Source: Shewanella benthica KT99 (GTDB lineage: Bacteria; Pseudomonadota; Gammaproteobacteria; Enterobacterales; Shewanellaceae). From it: DNA of 64,000 nt. The DNA is taken from the NCBI RefSeq assembly GCF_000172075.1, contig NZ_ABIC01000009.1, positions 62,001 through 126,000 on the forward strand, read 5' to 3'. The notes under the pieces are model-generated. The model searched no databases. It was not told the origin of the DNA and saw only the letters and a program-made list of their open reading frames with translations. A program made the position numbers and the translations under genes. This document shows positions 9,221 to 18,382 of the stretch, in pieces; position 1 is the stretch's first letter, and every line of letters starts with the position of its first letter.

Positions 9221-10207
9221 TTAACCTTTATACTCGACGACTTGCTGATCGATTGAACCAAAAATAGTCTGCTCATTATCATCGAGCATCTCGATACGCA
9301 CCCGATCGCCAAACTTCATAAATGGGGTCGATGGTTTACCATCGGCAATCGTTTCTAGCATGCGCGTCTCGGCCAAACAGCTGGAACCCGCCGAACGATC
9401 ATAGTTTGAGATGGTACCCGAACCTATGATGGCACCAGCGCCTAAGGGTCTGGTCATGGCAACATGTGACACCAACTGACTAAAGTTGAATGTCATGTCG
9501 ACGCCGGCATTAGGGCGACCGAACAGCTCATTGTTGAAATATGTGATAAGTGGCAGATGCACTTTCGAGTCTTCCCAGCGAGCACCCAGCTCATCAGGCG
9601 TCACCGCCACAGGAGAGAAGCTGCTCGATGGCTTGGCCTGGAAGAAGCCGAAGCCCTTAGCCAATTCACCCGGGATCAAGTTACGCAGAGACACATCATT
9701 CACTAACATCAGCAACTTGATATGCTTCTGGGCAGAATCTGCAGATACCCCCATAGGTACATCATCGGTAATAACGGCAATTTCGGACTCGAAATCTATG
9801 CCCCACTCTTCACTCGCCAATGGAATATCGGCTTTAGGCGCGATAAAGCAATCTGAGCCGCCTTGATAGACCAAAGGATTGGTCCAGAATGTCTCTGGCA
9901 TCTCGGCGCCACGAGCCTTACGTACCAGCTCGACGTGATTAACATAGGCACTGCCATCGGCCCATTGAAAAGCACGGGGTAGAGGGGATAAACATTTGGC
10001 TTCATCGAAATCGACGGCATTATCGATCAGGCCATCGTTTAACGCTTCATACAGCTCTTGCAGTTGTGGCTGCAGTAGCTCCCAGGTATCGATTAGCTGC
10101 TGCATCGTATGAGCAATTGCAGGCACAGCCACAGTTTTAGAAAGATCTTTACTCACTAACATCAACTGGCCATCACGACGACCATTGTTATAACTGGCTA
10201 ACTTCAT
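9221..10207 (-). CDS. fahA: Fumarylacetoacetate hydrolase family protein
   Basis: Final step of tyrosine catabolism: cleaves fumarylacetoacetate to fumarate and acetoacetate. A 328-residue protein with the FAH fold; the metal-binding stretch is around GIDFESEIAVITDDV, with the later conserved segment GAGAIIGSGTISNYDRSAGS. The ATG at 10207 is preceded by a short leader. Its neighbours maiA, phhA, phhB and tyrR make a coherent phenylalanine/tyrosine degradation region, although hpd and hmgA are not present here. Confidence 0.92.
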   Translation of the reverse strand: MKLASYNNGRRDGQLMLVSKDLSKTVAVPAIAHTMQQLIDTWELLQPQLQELYEALNDGLIDNAVDFDEAKCLSPLPRAFQWADGSAYVNHVELVRKARGAEMPETFWTNPLVYQGGSDCFIAPKADIPLASEEWGIDFESEIAVITDDVPMGVSADSAQKHIKLLMLVNDVSLRNLIPGELAKGFGFFQAKPSSSFSPVAVTPDELGARWEDSKVHLPLITYFNNELFGRPNAGVDMTFNFSQLVSHVAMTRPLGAGAIIGSGTISNYDRSAGSSCLAETRMLETIADGKPSTPFMKFGDRVRIEMLDDNEQTIFGSIDQQVVEYKG

Positions 10208-10233
10208 ACCCGCTCCTATCCTAAATCTGCACC

Positions 10234-10256
10234 CGACTGAGTTCTGATCTCAGTCG
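10234..10256 (-). promoter_or_regulatory. Palindrome upstream of fahA
   Basis: An 8-bp inverted repeat (CGACTGAG/CTCAGTCG) with a 7-base spacer lies 27 bp upstream of the fahA start. It could be a regulator operator or a leader hairpin. There is no direct evidence for either. Confidence 0.4.
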
Positions 10257-10286
10257 AGTATCATGTCTATTACAATAATGACTGTA

Positions 10287-10718
10287 TATACCATTCCATA
10301 TAAGTATCTGGTCAGTTCAGAGACTCTCAGCTTTTTCAATTCAAGGCGCATTGATGAGGGAATGGTTATTCCCTTTTAAGTCAATGCAACACCGAAGTGG
10401 AAACACTGAGAGCCTCACGCAGTGCGGCTGATGTTTAAAGCAAAGGGCAAAGCCCTTTATGCTTACGTTGAATGTTCTCGATATACGACTGCATGGTCTA
10501 TTTTGTTCCATACAAAATAAGACATTTCCTCCTTCCATGGAGGTCAGATGCAGGAGGTACGAGCCCATGGACGGGTGAAGGTAGAATAATGCCGGAGCAA
10601 TTATCGAGAGCAACGCAGGAGCTTGTTGCCGAGAATAACTATTAGCTTCAAACATTCGCCTTGCCTACAGTGCTTTGAACTCCCGCTGAATGAGTAGATA
10701 CTTACTCGGAATGGTATA
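10287..10718 (-). repeat. Terminal-inverted-repeat miniature element, copy 1 (432 bp)
   Basis: Both ends carry the inverted pattern TACCATTCC-N3-TAAGTATCT, flanked by TA. The interior matches the element at 14152-14434 in opposite orientation but has about 149 extra bases (Copy 2 lacks them). No transposase is encoded, so it looks like a non-autonomous element. The open frame across it (10341-10655) is not a convincing gene. Confidence 0.8.
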
Positions 10719-10775
10719 AGTACCCTAAGCATAGCCAGATAGGAATAGCGTGACCTAAATCACATGAGCCCCAAT

Positions 10776-10834
10776 AAGCCCCTATTCCGTAAAGATATAA
10801 TTACACTCGCTCTTCTCAGCTAAAATAGGGGCTT
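10776..10834. repeat. Widely spaced inverted repeat downstream of tyrR
   Basis: An 11-bp perfect inverted repeat (AAGCCCCTATT/AATAGGGGCTT) with a 37-base interval, between the tyrR stop and the miniature element. On the forward strand it is followed by TT. It may act as a terminator or RNA structure, but no forward gene precedes it. Confidence 0.35.
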
Positions 10835-10888
10835 TTCACCGAAAACATGCTGAAAAAACCGTCACTGAGTGGCAATAATCTGTTACAT

Positions 10889-12427
10889 CTATTTTTGCTT
10901 GCTGATCTTATACTCTCTGAGTTTATTGGCGATAGCCGTGTGTGAAACCCCCAACTTCTTAGCCAGCTGACGCGTGCTTGGGTATGCTGGGTAGAGTCGT
11001 CTTAGCAGGCTGGATTCAAATTGTTTCATCGCCTGATCTAAGCTGCCCTCAAATTCATGGTCAAAATAACCAAACCCTTCCGCATAGGAAGGCAATTTCA
11101 GGTGCTCCACCGATAACTCGGCAGATCCATCCCACATAGACACTGCCCTGAAGATGGCATTCTTAAGCTGACGCACATTCCCCGGCCAGGCATAGTTGAG
11201 TAAGAGCTCCCGGCATTGAGCCGAAATACGCCTGATTGGAATAGACAGTTGTTGGCTATAATGCTCGAGAAACATCTCCGTCAGCGGGATCACATCGACC
11301 TTGCGCTCACGCAGTGAAGGCATGTGAAAACTCAATACATGGATTCGATAAAACAGATCTTCTCTGAACTCGCCGGTCTGACATAACTCAGCCAGATTCT
11401 TCTGAGTCGAACAGATGATCCTGACATCGGCCCTCACCTCATTGTCTCCGCCTAACCGTCTGAAGGTTCCGTCCTGAAGTAAGCGTAGCAGTTTAACCTG
11501 TGCCGATTTAGACATCTCGGCAATCTCATCGAGAAAAACAGTACCGCCCTTGCCCTCCTCGAAGAAACCTCTCTTCACCACAGTGCCGTTACTGACGAAG
11601 CCAAACAACTCCTCTTCGGCGGCACTGTCCGGCAGGGCCGCGCAGTTGATGGCAATAAAAGGATGCTCTCTACTCATACTGGCATCGTGACATGCTCTGG
11701 CCATCAGCTCCTTACCCGTCCCAGTCTCGCCGGTGATCAACAAGGGGGCATCGAGTTGCGCTATACGACGTGCTTGAACCAGCACCTCTTTCATCTTGTC
11801 ACTGGTCACAAGCACGTTTTCGAAACCCACAGTTTGACTCTGGAGAGCATTGAACTGCTTACCCACTCGCGCCGGCGATTTCAACGAGACTACGGCGCCT
11901 GCGAGTATGCTTTTCTCATTCTCATCGGGCAGATAGATGGGTAGCATCTCGGCTAGATATTCATTTTGTCCTATGCTGACTCGAGTCGCCTGCGCCAGCA
12001 CTAAGCCCTCACTGAGCCAACGACTAAAGTTAAACCCCTGAACCCAGTGATTGAGCGGTTCATCTATTATTTCATGTTCTGCCATACCCACCGTCATGAG
12101 TGCAGATTCATTCACGATCCGCACCCGGCCTTTCACATCCAGTGAAAACACAGAATCGGGTAGAGTTTTGAGCAAAGTTTTTAAGGCGTAATGTTCCTGC
12201 TCCGATGGCATAAAGGACACGGTGCGGACATCATGCACCCCTGCCACTTTCCTGATCAGCGGCAATAATTCACTGAGCACATCGAAATTGACTTCGGCGA
12301 ACTGCAGATAGAGGAAACCTTGGTTACTGGCATCTATCGCGATAAGATTGATGCCATAACCTTCTAAAATCATCAAAATATCTTTGGCCAGACCGACCCG
12401 GTCCAAACAACATACTTCAAGGCGCAT
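10889..12427 (-). CDS. tyrR: TyrR-type aromatic amino acid regulator
   Basis: A 512-residue regulator. An N-terminal ACT-like domain (starting MRLEVCCLDRVGLAK) is followed by a PAS domain at about 80-180, an AAA+ sigma-54-interaction-type domain (Walker A GETGTGKE; GGTVFLDEIAEM), and a TyrR-type C-terminal HTH (STRQLAKKLGVSHTAIANKL). It lacks the GAFTGA loop, as TyrR does, so it should act at sigma-70 promoters. The ATG at 12427 aligns with the E. coli TyrR start; an upstream frame extension to 12475 is rejected. It likely binds the TyrR-box-like sites upstream of phhA. Confidence 0.92.
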   Translation of the reverse strand: MRLEVCCLDRVGLAKDILMILEGYGINLIAIDASNQGFLYLQFAEVNFDVLSELLPLIRKVAGVHDVRTVSFMPSEQEHYALKTLLKTLPDSVFSLDVKGRVRIVNESALMTVGMAEHEIIDEPLNHWVQGFNFSRWLSEGLVLAQATRVSIGQNEYLAEMLPIYLPDENEKSILAGAVVSLKSPARVGKQFNALQSQTVGFENVLVTSDKMKEVLVQARRIAQLDAPLLITGETGTGKELMARACHDASMSREHPFIAINCAALPDSAAEEELFGFVSNGTVVKRGFFEEGKGGTVFLDEIAEMSKSAQVKLLRLLQDGTFRRLGGDNEVRADVRIICSTQKNLAELCQTGEFREDLFYRIHVLSFHMPSLRERKVDVIPLTEMFLEHYSQQLSIPIRRISAQCRELLLNYAWPGNVRQLKNAIFRAVSMWDGSAELSVEHLKLPSYAEGFGYFDHEFEGSLDQAMKQFESSLLRRLYPAYPSTRQLAKKLGVSHTAIANKLREYKISKQK

Positions 12428-12649
12428 ACTGTCAAATTTCCCTTTATTAATAATATTGTTATTGGGATAACTCACAAATAAAAAGCCGTCTATTTCAAAT
12501 ATGAAACTCGACTTTCAGCAATTCATCAAATGCTTATACGTTAGAAGGTTATAATAAATGTGGCAAGTCTTGTTTACAGCACGAGGAACCGCTTTGAAAA
12601 AAACGAGCAAGCTATATAGTCTAACCTGCTGGTTTTACATGAATAAACA

Positions 12650-12988
12650 TTAAGTTAATAACTGGTCGGTCTTGGCCGCCATGATGAAATCGTTCTTATG
12701 CAGCCCCTTAATGGAATGAGACCACCAGGTCACAGTGACCTTGCCCCACTCGGTTAAGATCCCCGGATGATGAAATTCAGCCTCGGCCAGTTCTGCCAGC
12801 GCATTGGTGAATACCATGGCAAGTTTAAAGTTTTTGAACTTGTAGACGCGCTCTAACTGCATCACGCCATCACGCACTTCGACTCCCCAATCGGGGATCA
12901 TTCTTATCAGATCCGCGAGTTCACCGTCAGAGACTTTAGGTGCGTCGGCCTGACACGCTTCACATTTCATTTCCGATAACTTGGACAT
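12650..12988 (-). CDS. phhB: Pterin-4a-carbinolamine dehydratase
   Basis: Regenerates the tetrahydropterin cofactor of phenylalanine hydroxylase. A 112-residue protein, usual length, with the catalytic His-rich segment [20 protein letters not shown]. It starts 72 bp after phhA on the same strand, so the two form an operon; tyrR follows about 220 bp further on. Confidence 0.94.
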   Translation of the reverse strand: MSKLSEMKCEACQADAPKVSDGELADLIRMIPDWGVEVRDGVMQLERVYKFKNFKLAMVFTNALAELAEAEFHHPGILTEWGKVTVTWWSHSIKGLHKNDFIMAAKTDQLLT

Positions 12989-13060
12989 TATTCTTCCTTC
13001 TTATTTAATGATCTTAAACTAAGTGACAAAGGTGACACTTAGAAATGGAACTGGTATTAC

Positions 13061-13858
13061 TTAGCTGGCTTTAGATTTCGGCTGATACAGGGGGGCAAAC
13101 ATGCCTAGCTGTTTAGCTTCTGCTACGGCTCCCATGATATCCATCGCAACGATTTCATCGAGAAACGATAAGCCCTCTATGGCGTAATAGACAGGCTGCA
13201 TGATATCGATACGATAAGGTGTTCTTAACACATCGACGAGGTTAAAAGGTTTAATCTGTGGCTCCCCCCCCATCGCATATAAGGTTTCCCCCGGTGAACT
13301 CAATATACCACCGCCATAGATTGACAAGGCATTCTCTCGATTGCGGATCAGGCCGAACTCGACGGTAAACCAGTACAAACGAGCCAGTAATACCCTGTCC
13401 TCCTTGCTGGCCGACAGACCCAAGTTGCCATAGGCATGTGAAAACTTGGCGAACGACTCGTTAGTTAGCAGAGGACAATGACCAAAAATCTCATGGAAAA
13501 TATCAGGTTCTCTTAAATAATCAAATTCATCTTTACTGCGGATAAAAGTGGCAACAGGAAACTCCCGATTAGCCAGTAGCTCAAAGAAGCGCTCGAAAGA
13601 GATCAATGCGGGCACTGCGGCGGTTTTCCAGCCCGTCAAATCCAACAACACCTTATCGATATCCTTAAGCTGTGGAATATTACTGTCCGATAAGCACAGA
13701 TCGATCAGACCTTGTTGATACTCGTTACAGGCGTATGCAGATAAATTCCCCAGCTGTCTCGAATACAAGGCTTGCCAGATATCATGTTCTGCTTGAGGGT
13801 AATCTATGTGGCCATCTGCATCAGGTAATCGAGCCACATACTGTGTATTTTTACTCAT
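13061..13858 (-). CDS. phhA: Phenylalanine 4-monooxygenase
   Basis: Hydroxylates phenylalanine to tyrosine using tetrahydrobiopterin-type cofactor, oxygen and non-heme iron. A 265-residue bacterial-length enzyme; iron ligands are visible in HEIFGHCP (two His) and in the Glu of WFTVEFGLI. First gene of phhA-phhB. The long upstream region holds two TyrR-box-like sites, which suggests control by the neighbouring TyrR homologue, as PhhR controls phh genes in Pseudomonas. Confidence 0.95.
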   Translation of the reverse strand: MSKNTQYVARLPDADGHIDYPQAEHDIWQALYSRQLGNLSAYACNEYQQGLIDLCLSDSNIPQLKDIDKVLLDLTGWKTAAVPALISFERFFELLANREFPVATFIRSKDEFDYLREPDIFHEIFGHCPLLTNESFAKFSHAYGNLGLSASKEDRVLLARLYWFTVEFGLIRNRENALSIYGGGILSSPGETLYAMGGEPQIKPFNLVDVLRTPYRIDIMQPVYYAIEGLSFLDEIVAMDIMGAVAEAKQLGMFAPLYQPKSKAS

Positions 13859-13963
13859 GTCTTTTTATATTACTCATTATGGTTCCCTTATTCATACTCG
13901 ATCAATCGAGCTTTTTTGTTAACTCCCTCACAGTTTATTGTTTGCCTAAATCCACACCAATTT

Positions 13964-13981
13964 TGTAATCTTTTTGTTACA
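13964..13981 (-). promoter_or_regulatory. TyrR-box-like site, proximal
   Basis: TGTAAT-N6-GTTACA fits the outer half-sites of the TyrR box TGTAAA-N6-TTTACA. It is centred about 114 bp upstream of the phhA start. Confidence 0.5.
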
Positions 13982-14028
13982 TCCTAAGTGATGGGTATCA
14001 TAACCTACTAGAACTAATGGTATTAACC

Positions 14029-14046
14029 TGTACCTTTAACTTTACA
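14029..14046 (-). promoter_or_regulatory. TyrR-box-like site, distal
   Basis: TGTACC-N6-TTTACA matches the TyrR box at 10 of 12 positions. It lies 65 bp (about six helical turns) from the proximal site, on the same DNA face, as expected for cooperative binding. Confidence 0.55.
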
Positions 14047-14151
14047 GGGTATTATAGAAATGCACTTTTACTCCTAAGTAGGATAATAATATGGCTTTTC
14101 CTTGTCAGTTTATTAAAATAGAGCAATGAGGCTGTAATTATCACTGACTAA

Positions 14152-14434
14152 TTACCATTCCGAGTAAGTATCTACTCATTCAGCGGGAGTTCAAAGCACT
14201 GTAGGCAAGGCGAATGTTTGAAGCTAATAGTTATTCTATATCGAGAACATTCAACGTAGCATAAAGGGCTTTGCCCTTTTCTTTAAACATCAGCCGCACT
14301 GCGTGAGGCTCTCAGCGTTTCCACTTCTGTGTTGCATTGACTTAAAAGGGAATAACCATTTCGTCATCAATGCGCCTTGAATTGAAAAAACTGAGAGTCT
14401 CTGAACTAACCAGATACTTATATGGAATGGTATA
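14152..14434 (+). repeat. Terminal-inverted-repeat miniature element, copy 2 (about 283 bp)
   Basis: Same ends as copy 1 at 10287-10718 but in opposite orientation and without the 149-bp internal part. It fills most of the phhA-galU gap and stops 68 bp before galU. Confidence 0.8.
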
Positions 14435-14502
14435 GTGATAAGCGACTAAACTCAGCACGTTAAGCTGGTTTTGCAACCGAGACAACGAAGCAAAGGATAA
14501 AA

Positions 14503-15426
14503 ATGAAACAAGCGCAAATACGTAAAGCTGTGATCCCGGTTGCGGGACTAGGAACAAGGATGCTTCCAGCGACTAAGGCCATTCCAAAAGAGATGCTGCC
14601 CGTCGTCGATAAGCCGCTAATTCAATATGTTGTCAATGAAGCCATCGCCGCAGGTATCAATGAAATCGTCCTGGTTACCCATGCCAGTAAGAATCCGATT
14701 GAAAACCATTTCGATACCAGTTTCGAACTCGAGGCCCAGCTAGAAAGACGAGTAAAACGTCAACTATTAACCGAAGTGCAGTCCATCTGTCCAACCGGTG
14801 TAACTGTGATCAGTGTCAGGCAAGCCCAGGCGAAAGGGTTAGGCCATGCTATTTTGTGCGCTAAGCCTGTGATAGGAGATGAGCCCTTTGCCGTACTACT
14901 GCCCGATGTTATCGTCGATGAAGCCAGCTGCGACCTCAGCCAAGATAACTTGGCTGAAATGGTGCGGTTATTTAATTCAACCAATATCGGCCAGATCATG
15001 GTTGAAGGCGTGCCCTTAGAGCGAGTCAATCAATATGGTATCGCCGACGTCAATGGCCATCAGTTAACACCTGGTGATTCGGCGCCTTTAGCTCAGCTGG
15101 TAGAGAAACCCAGCATAGATGAGGCTCCATCAAATCTCGCTGTCGTCGGGCGTTATATCCTCCCCGCAGATATTTGGCCATTACTGGCTAAGACTCCAGC
15201 AGGGGCGGGAGATGAGATTCAGCTCACCGATGCCATCGCCATGATGATGAAAAAGCAGACGGTCAATGCCTATTACATGAAGGGAAAGAGCCACGATTGC
15301 GGCAACAAGCTGGGATATATGCAGGCCAACATAGAACATGCCCTGCGCCATAAAGAGATAGGCCAAGATTTCAAACAATACCTAATCAATCTAGTTTCAG
15401 AGTTAAACGAGGAAAAGCAGTCATGA
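14503..15426 (+). CDS. galU: UTP-glucose-1-phosphate uridylyltransferase
   Basis: Makes UDP-glucose from UTP and glucose-1-phosphate. A 307-residue protein with the nucleotide-binding motif [19 protein letters not shown] and conserved [11 protein letters not shown]. An AAGGA ribosome site lies 6 bases before the ATG. It overlaps galE by 4 bp (ATGA), so translation is coupled; together they supply UDP-glucose and UDP-galactose. A second galU lies at 46474-47358 in the polysaccharide cluster. Confidence 0.94.
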   Translation: MKQAQIRKAVIPVAGLGTRMLPATKAIPKEMLPVVDKPLIQYVVNEAIAAGINEIVLVTHASKNPIENHFDTSFELEAQLERRVKRQLLTEVQSICPTGVTVISVRQAQAKGLGHAILCAKPVIGDEPFAVLLPDVIVDEASCDLSQDNLAEMVRLFNSTNIGQIMVEGVPLERVNQYGIADVNGHQLTPGDSAPLAQLVEKPSIDEAPSNLAVVGRYILPADIWPLLAKTPAGAGDEIQLTDAIAMMMKKQTVNAYYMKGKSHDCGNKLGYMQANIEHALRHKEIGQDFKQYLINLVSELNEEKQS

Positions 15427-16436
15427 GCATATTAGTCACAGGTGGCGCGGGTTACATCGGTAGCCATACAGTGGTAGAACTGTTAAATGCGGGACAAGAC
15501 GTGGTTATCGTCGACAACTTAGTTAACTCAAGTATCGAAGCCTTACATAGAGTAGAAGAGATCACTGGAAAATCAGTCACATTTTATCAAGGTGACGTGC
15601 TCAATAAAGCCTTCCTGCAGAAGGTGTTCAGTGACCATCAAATCCACTCTGTGATCCATTTCGCCGGGCTCAAAGCCGTTGGTGAGTCTGTGGCCCAGCC
15701 ATTACGCTATTATGAGAACAATGTCACCGGCACCTTAGTCCTATGCGAAGTCATGATGGCTAACCATGTTAAAAATCTCGTCTTTAGCTCGTCGGCCACC
15801 GTTTACGGCGATCCTGCCAGCCTACCTATCACCGAAGACTTTCCCACAGGTGCAACTAACCCCTACGGTCAGTCTAAGCTCATGGTCGAGCATATATTAC
15901 AAGATCTGCATCATTCAGATCCAAGCTGGAACATCGCCATACTGCGCTACTTCAATCCCGTAGGCGCCCACTCGAGTGGCCGTATAGGTGAAGACCCTAA
16001 TGATATACCCAATAACCTGATGCCGTTTATCGCTCAGGTAGCCGTGGGGAAACGTGATAAACTCAGCGTATTCGGTGATGATTATGACACCCATGATGGC
16101 ACCGGAGTTCGCGACTATATTCATGTGGTCGACCTGGCTGTCGGTCATCTAAGGGCGTTAGATAAACTCAACACTCAGTCTGGCTTGGTAACCTATAACT
16201 TAGGCACAGGCCAAGGCTACAGCGTCATCGACATGGTGAAAGCCTTTGAGAAGGCCTGCGGAAAGCCCATCAAGTATCAAGTTGTCCCACGCCGCTCAGG
16301 AGATATTGCCGCTTGTTATGCAAACCCGGATAAAGCCCAGAGCGAACTTAACTGGAAAGCGACTCATAGCCTGGATGATATGGCCAGTAGCAGCTGGCAC
16401 TGGCAGTCGAGTAATCCTAATGGCTATGGGCAATAG
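15423..16436 (+). CDS. galE: UDP-glucose 4-epimerase
   Basis: Interconverts UDP-glucose and UDP-galactose. A 337-residue short-chain dehydrogenase/reductase with the NAD site [10 protein letters not shown] and the catalytic YGQSK (Tyr-x3-Lys). Its start overlaps the galU stop. Length and motifs are typical. Confidence 0.95.
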   Translation: MSILVTGGAGYIGSHTVVELLNAGQDVVIVDNLVNSSIEALHRVEEITGKSVTFYQGDVLNKAFLQKVFSDHQIHSVIHFAGLKAVGESVAQPLRYYENNVTGTLVLCEVMMANHVKNLVFSSSATVYGDPASLPITEDFPTGATNPYGQSKLMVEHILQDLHHSDPSWNIAILRYFNPVGAHSSGRIGEDPNDIPNNLMPFIAQVAVGKRDKLSVFGDDYDTHDGTGVRDYIHVVDLAVGHLRALDKLNTQSGLVTYNLGTGQGYSVIDMVKAFEKACGKPIKYQVVPRRSGDIAACYANPDKAQSELNWKATHSLDDMASSSWHWQSSNPNGYGQ

Positions 16437-16519
16437 ACTATAAGTTAAGCTCCTAGGTTCTAGGCTTGAATATAAGATGGTTCTAGGACCTTAGTTTTCA
16501 CTTAATAAAGCAGTAGCAA

Positions 16520-17005
16520 ATGAATCATATTAATCCGAGTCGTCGACGCCTTTTTAGTCGAAAAAAGTCCAACGCCATACGACCGCCATGGAGTAAAACA
16601 GATATCGAGTTTACCGATATCTGCACCCGCTGTGATAAGTGCATCCAGGCCTGCGAGACACAGATTATTTTCCGGGGTGATGGTGGTTTTCCTGAGATTA
16701 ACTTTGCCGATGACGAGTGTACCTTCTGTAATAAGTGTGCCGAAGTTTGCCCTGAGCCCTTGTTTCTCGATACCGAACACCCCCCCTGGGAATTAAAGGC
16801 TGTGGTACAGGAGACCTGTCTGGCGTATAAAGGGGTGTGGTGCCAAAGCTGTAAAGATGCCTGCGATGAGCGCGCCATCGGCTTTAAATCCGCCATAGGC
16901 CAGGCACCTAAACCTGTGATAGACACAGACCTATGCACCGGCTGCGGCGCCTGCGCTGCCCCCTGCCCCACCGATGCCATCAATTTTCTTTCCCTTGACC
17001 AATAA
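16520..17005 (+). CDS. napF: Ferredoxin-type protein NapF
   Basis: A 161-residue cytoplasmic iron-sulfur protein tied to periplasmic nitrate reductase (NapA) maturation or electron transfer. Cysteine clusters are CTRCDKCIQAC, CTFCNKCAEVC and CTGCGACAAPC, for [4Fe-4S] centres, plus an extra CQSCKDAC. The basic N-terminus (RRRLFSRKK) is typical of NapF. No other nap gene is nearby, so it is an orphan here. Confidence 0.88.
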   Translation: MNHINPSRRRLFSRKKSNAIRPPWSKTDIEFTDICTRCDKCIQACETQIIFRGDGGFPEINFADDECTFCNKCAEVCPEPLFLDTEHPPWELKAVVQETCLAYKGVWCQSCKDACDERAIGFKSAIGQAPKPVIDTDLCTGCGACAAPCPTDAINFLSLDQ

Positions 17006-17139
17006 ACAGAGCGATTGCTATTGCCGATTCAAACAAGCCACAGCCAAAAAAATGATTTGAATGTGTCAAAATTTAGTGGTTTGTTTACAGTTAGTTTAAG
17101 GTTATTATTAGCTTAATCATGATCTATTTGTAGAGCATT

Positions 17140-17559
17140 ATGTTCGGAAATAAAAAAAACAGCACAGGACTCACCTTCGTGGCTCAGGGCACAAAACTCT
17201 CGGGCGAGAGTCACTTTGCCGGAGAGGCACTCATAGGTGGTGAAGTGTACGGCAAGCTGAGTTCAACGGGAAAAATAACCATAGAAGTTGATGGTTATAT
17301 TGAAGGAGAACTGAACTGCGAAGAGTTGAAAGTCTCGGGTAATTTCAAGGGCAAGCTCAAGTGTAAAAAGCTCAATATCACCAGCACAGGTACCGTTGAA
17401 GGTGAGATAGCCTGTGAGTCTATGGAGATATTTGCGGGCGGCCAGTTTATCGGTATGCGGGTAAGAGAAGATATCGCCTTATTGAACACAGTCCCACAAA
17501 ACGAAGACGGTCACACTGGGCCAGAGGCTGATATTCGCGGTGAGCTGCAAGCAAATTGA
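17140..17559 (+). CDS. Bactofilin (polymer-forming cytoskeletal protein)
   Basis: A 139-residue protein of the bactofilin/DUF583 family. The core is a right-handed beta-helix with repeated short hydrophobic-glycine turns (GEVYGKLSSTGKITIEVDG and later turns). Bactofilins polymerise without nucleotide and scaffold cell shape or envelope functions. A strong hairpin follows the stop codon, so it is probably a monocistronic unit. Confidence 0.9.
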   Translation: MFGNKKNSTGLTFVAQGTKLSGESHFAGEALIGGEVYGKLSSTGKITIEVDGYIEGELNCEELKVSGNFKGKLKCKKLNITSTGTVEGEIACESMEIFAGGQFIGMRVREDIALLNTVPQNEDGHTGPEADIRGELQAN

Positions 17560-17565
17560 GCGTTC

Positions 17566-17605
17566 CAGATGTAATTCGTATAGGGTACGAGTTACATCTG
17601 TACAC
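17566..17605 (+). terminator. Hairpin terminator after the bactofilin gene
   Basis: A 35-nt inverted repeat: CAGATGTAA/TTACATCTG outer stem of 9 bp, one mismatch, then TCGTA/TACGA around the loop TAGGG. It begins 7 bases after the stop codon; a weak TTTT follows. Confidence 0.65.
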
Positions 17606-17650
17606 TTTTGTATCTGTCGCAGAGGCTGTCCCAAGTATCTGCCTACAAGT

Positions 17651-18328
17651 TTATTCTTGGCTCTGTCTTACCTTTAACCGGTATTCTCTGAGCAGTTTAA
17701 CAAACTCATCTGCGGGTCTGTCCAGACAATCTACGGGGATATAAATATGAAACCCCATGTTTTTACTTAACATTTCACATCTGTGACCGAACATAGCCAA
17801 CACACCTCTGTAGCGCTCATCATTAACCACTAATGGGGTAAACTCTGAGTTCATATAGGCTTCCAACTCGATTAAGTCTTCATCTAGGGTGACCGCAGAC
17901 ATCAAGAGTGGTCGCTGCTCGGTTAACAGGCCTATGGCCAGTCGACCGGGTATGATATCCAGCACTGGGTTGATGCGTTTGAGCTTGAGGCCTATGTATG
18001 GCAATGGGATCGAGTCGAAACCATTCAGTCCGCGGGGAATGTCTATCCTCTGTACATTATCCCACTCGATGAAAATACTGCCGCGTCTGTGGTGATACTT
18101 AAGCCCTTCTTGGTTAAGCTCCAGGCTGATTTCAGGCTCGAGAATTTTGGACACCCCAAGTACTAAAGAGATCACCCCTAATGAGAAGCAAAGCATACCT
18201 GGGGCAAACATGGCTGTAGAGGACAAAAGCAAGCCTATGCCTATTGTCAGTGCTATCACGCCGACTAAGGTCAAGGTTCTGCTGTTGCGTTTAAATTTAG
18301 TGTTTATCTGTACTAATTCAATATCCAA
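17651..18328 (-). CDS. DUF2982-like membrane protein
   Basis: A 225-residue protein with two hydrophobic segments near residues 18-36 and 42-60, followed by a soluble domain of about 160 residues. It resembles the DUF2982 family of Shewanella and Vibrio; the family assignment is from memory of its architecture. Function unknown. It lies 54 bp after the elyC-like gene on the same strand and is convergent with the bactofilin gene. Confidence 0.7.
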   Translation of the reverse strand: MDIELVQINTKFKRNSRTLTLVGVIALTIGIGLLLSSTAMFAPGMLCFSLGVISLVLGVSKILEPEISLELNQEGLKYHHRRGSIFIEWDNVQRIDIPRGLNGFDSIPLPYIGLKLKRINPVLDIIPGRLAIGLLTEQRPLLMSAVTLDEDLIELEAYMNSEFTPLVVNDERYRGVLAMFGHRCEMLSKNMGFHIYIPVDCLDRPADEFVKLLREYRLKVRQSQE

Positions 18329-18382
18329 GAGTTATCCTAAAAGATCTATTACTGCTATTGGGTTTCAATTTTTACATCAGCC

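Noticed and set aside
10341..10655. A 104-codon reverse frame in the gap between fahA and tyrR
   Set aside because: It lies wholly inside the miniature element, which is repeated in a shorter form at 14152-14434 where the frame is not kept. It is a by-product of the repeat.
13859..14151. A sigma-54 promoter upstream of phhA, as in Pseudomonas
   Set aside because: No GG-N10-GC match on the reverse strand; the TyrR homologue lacks GAFTGA, which points to sigma-70 control.
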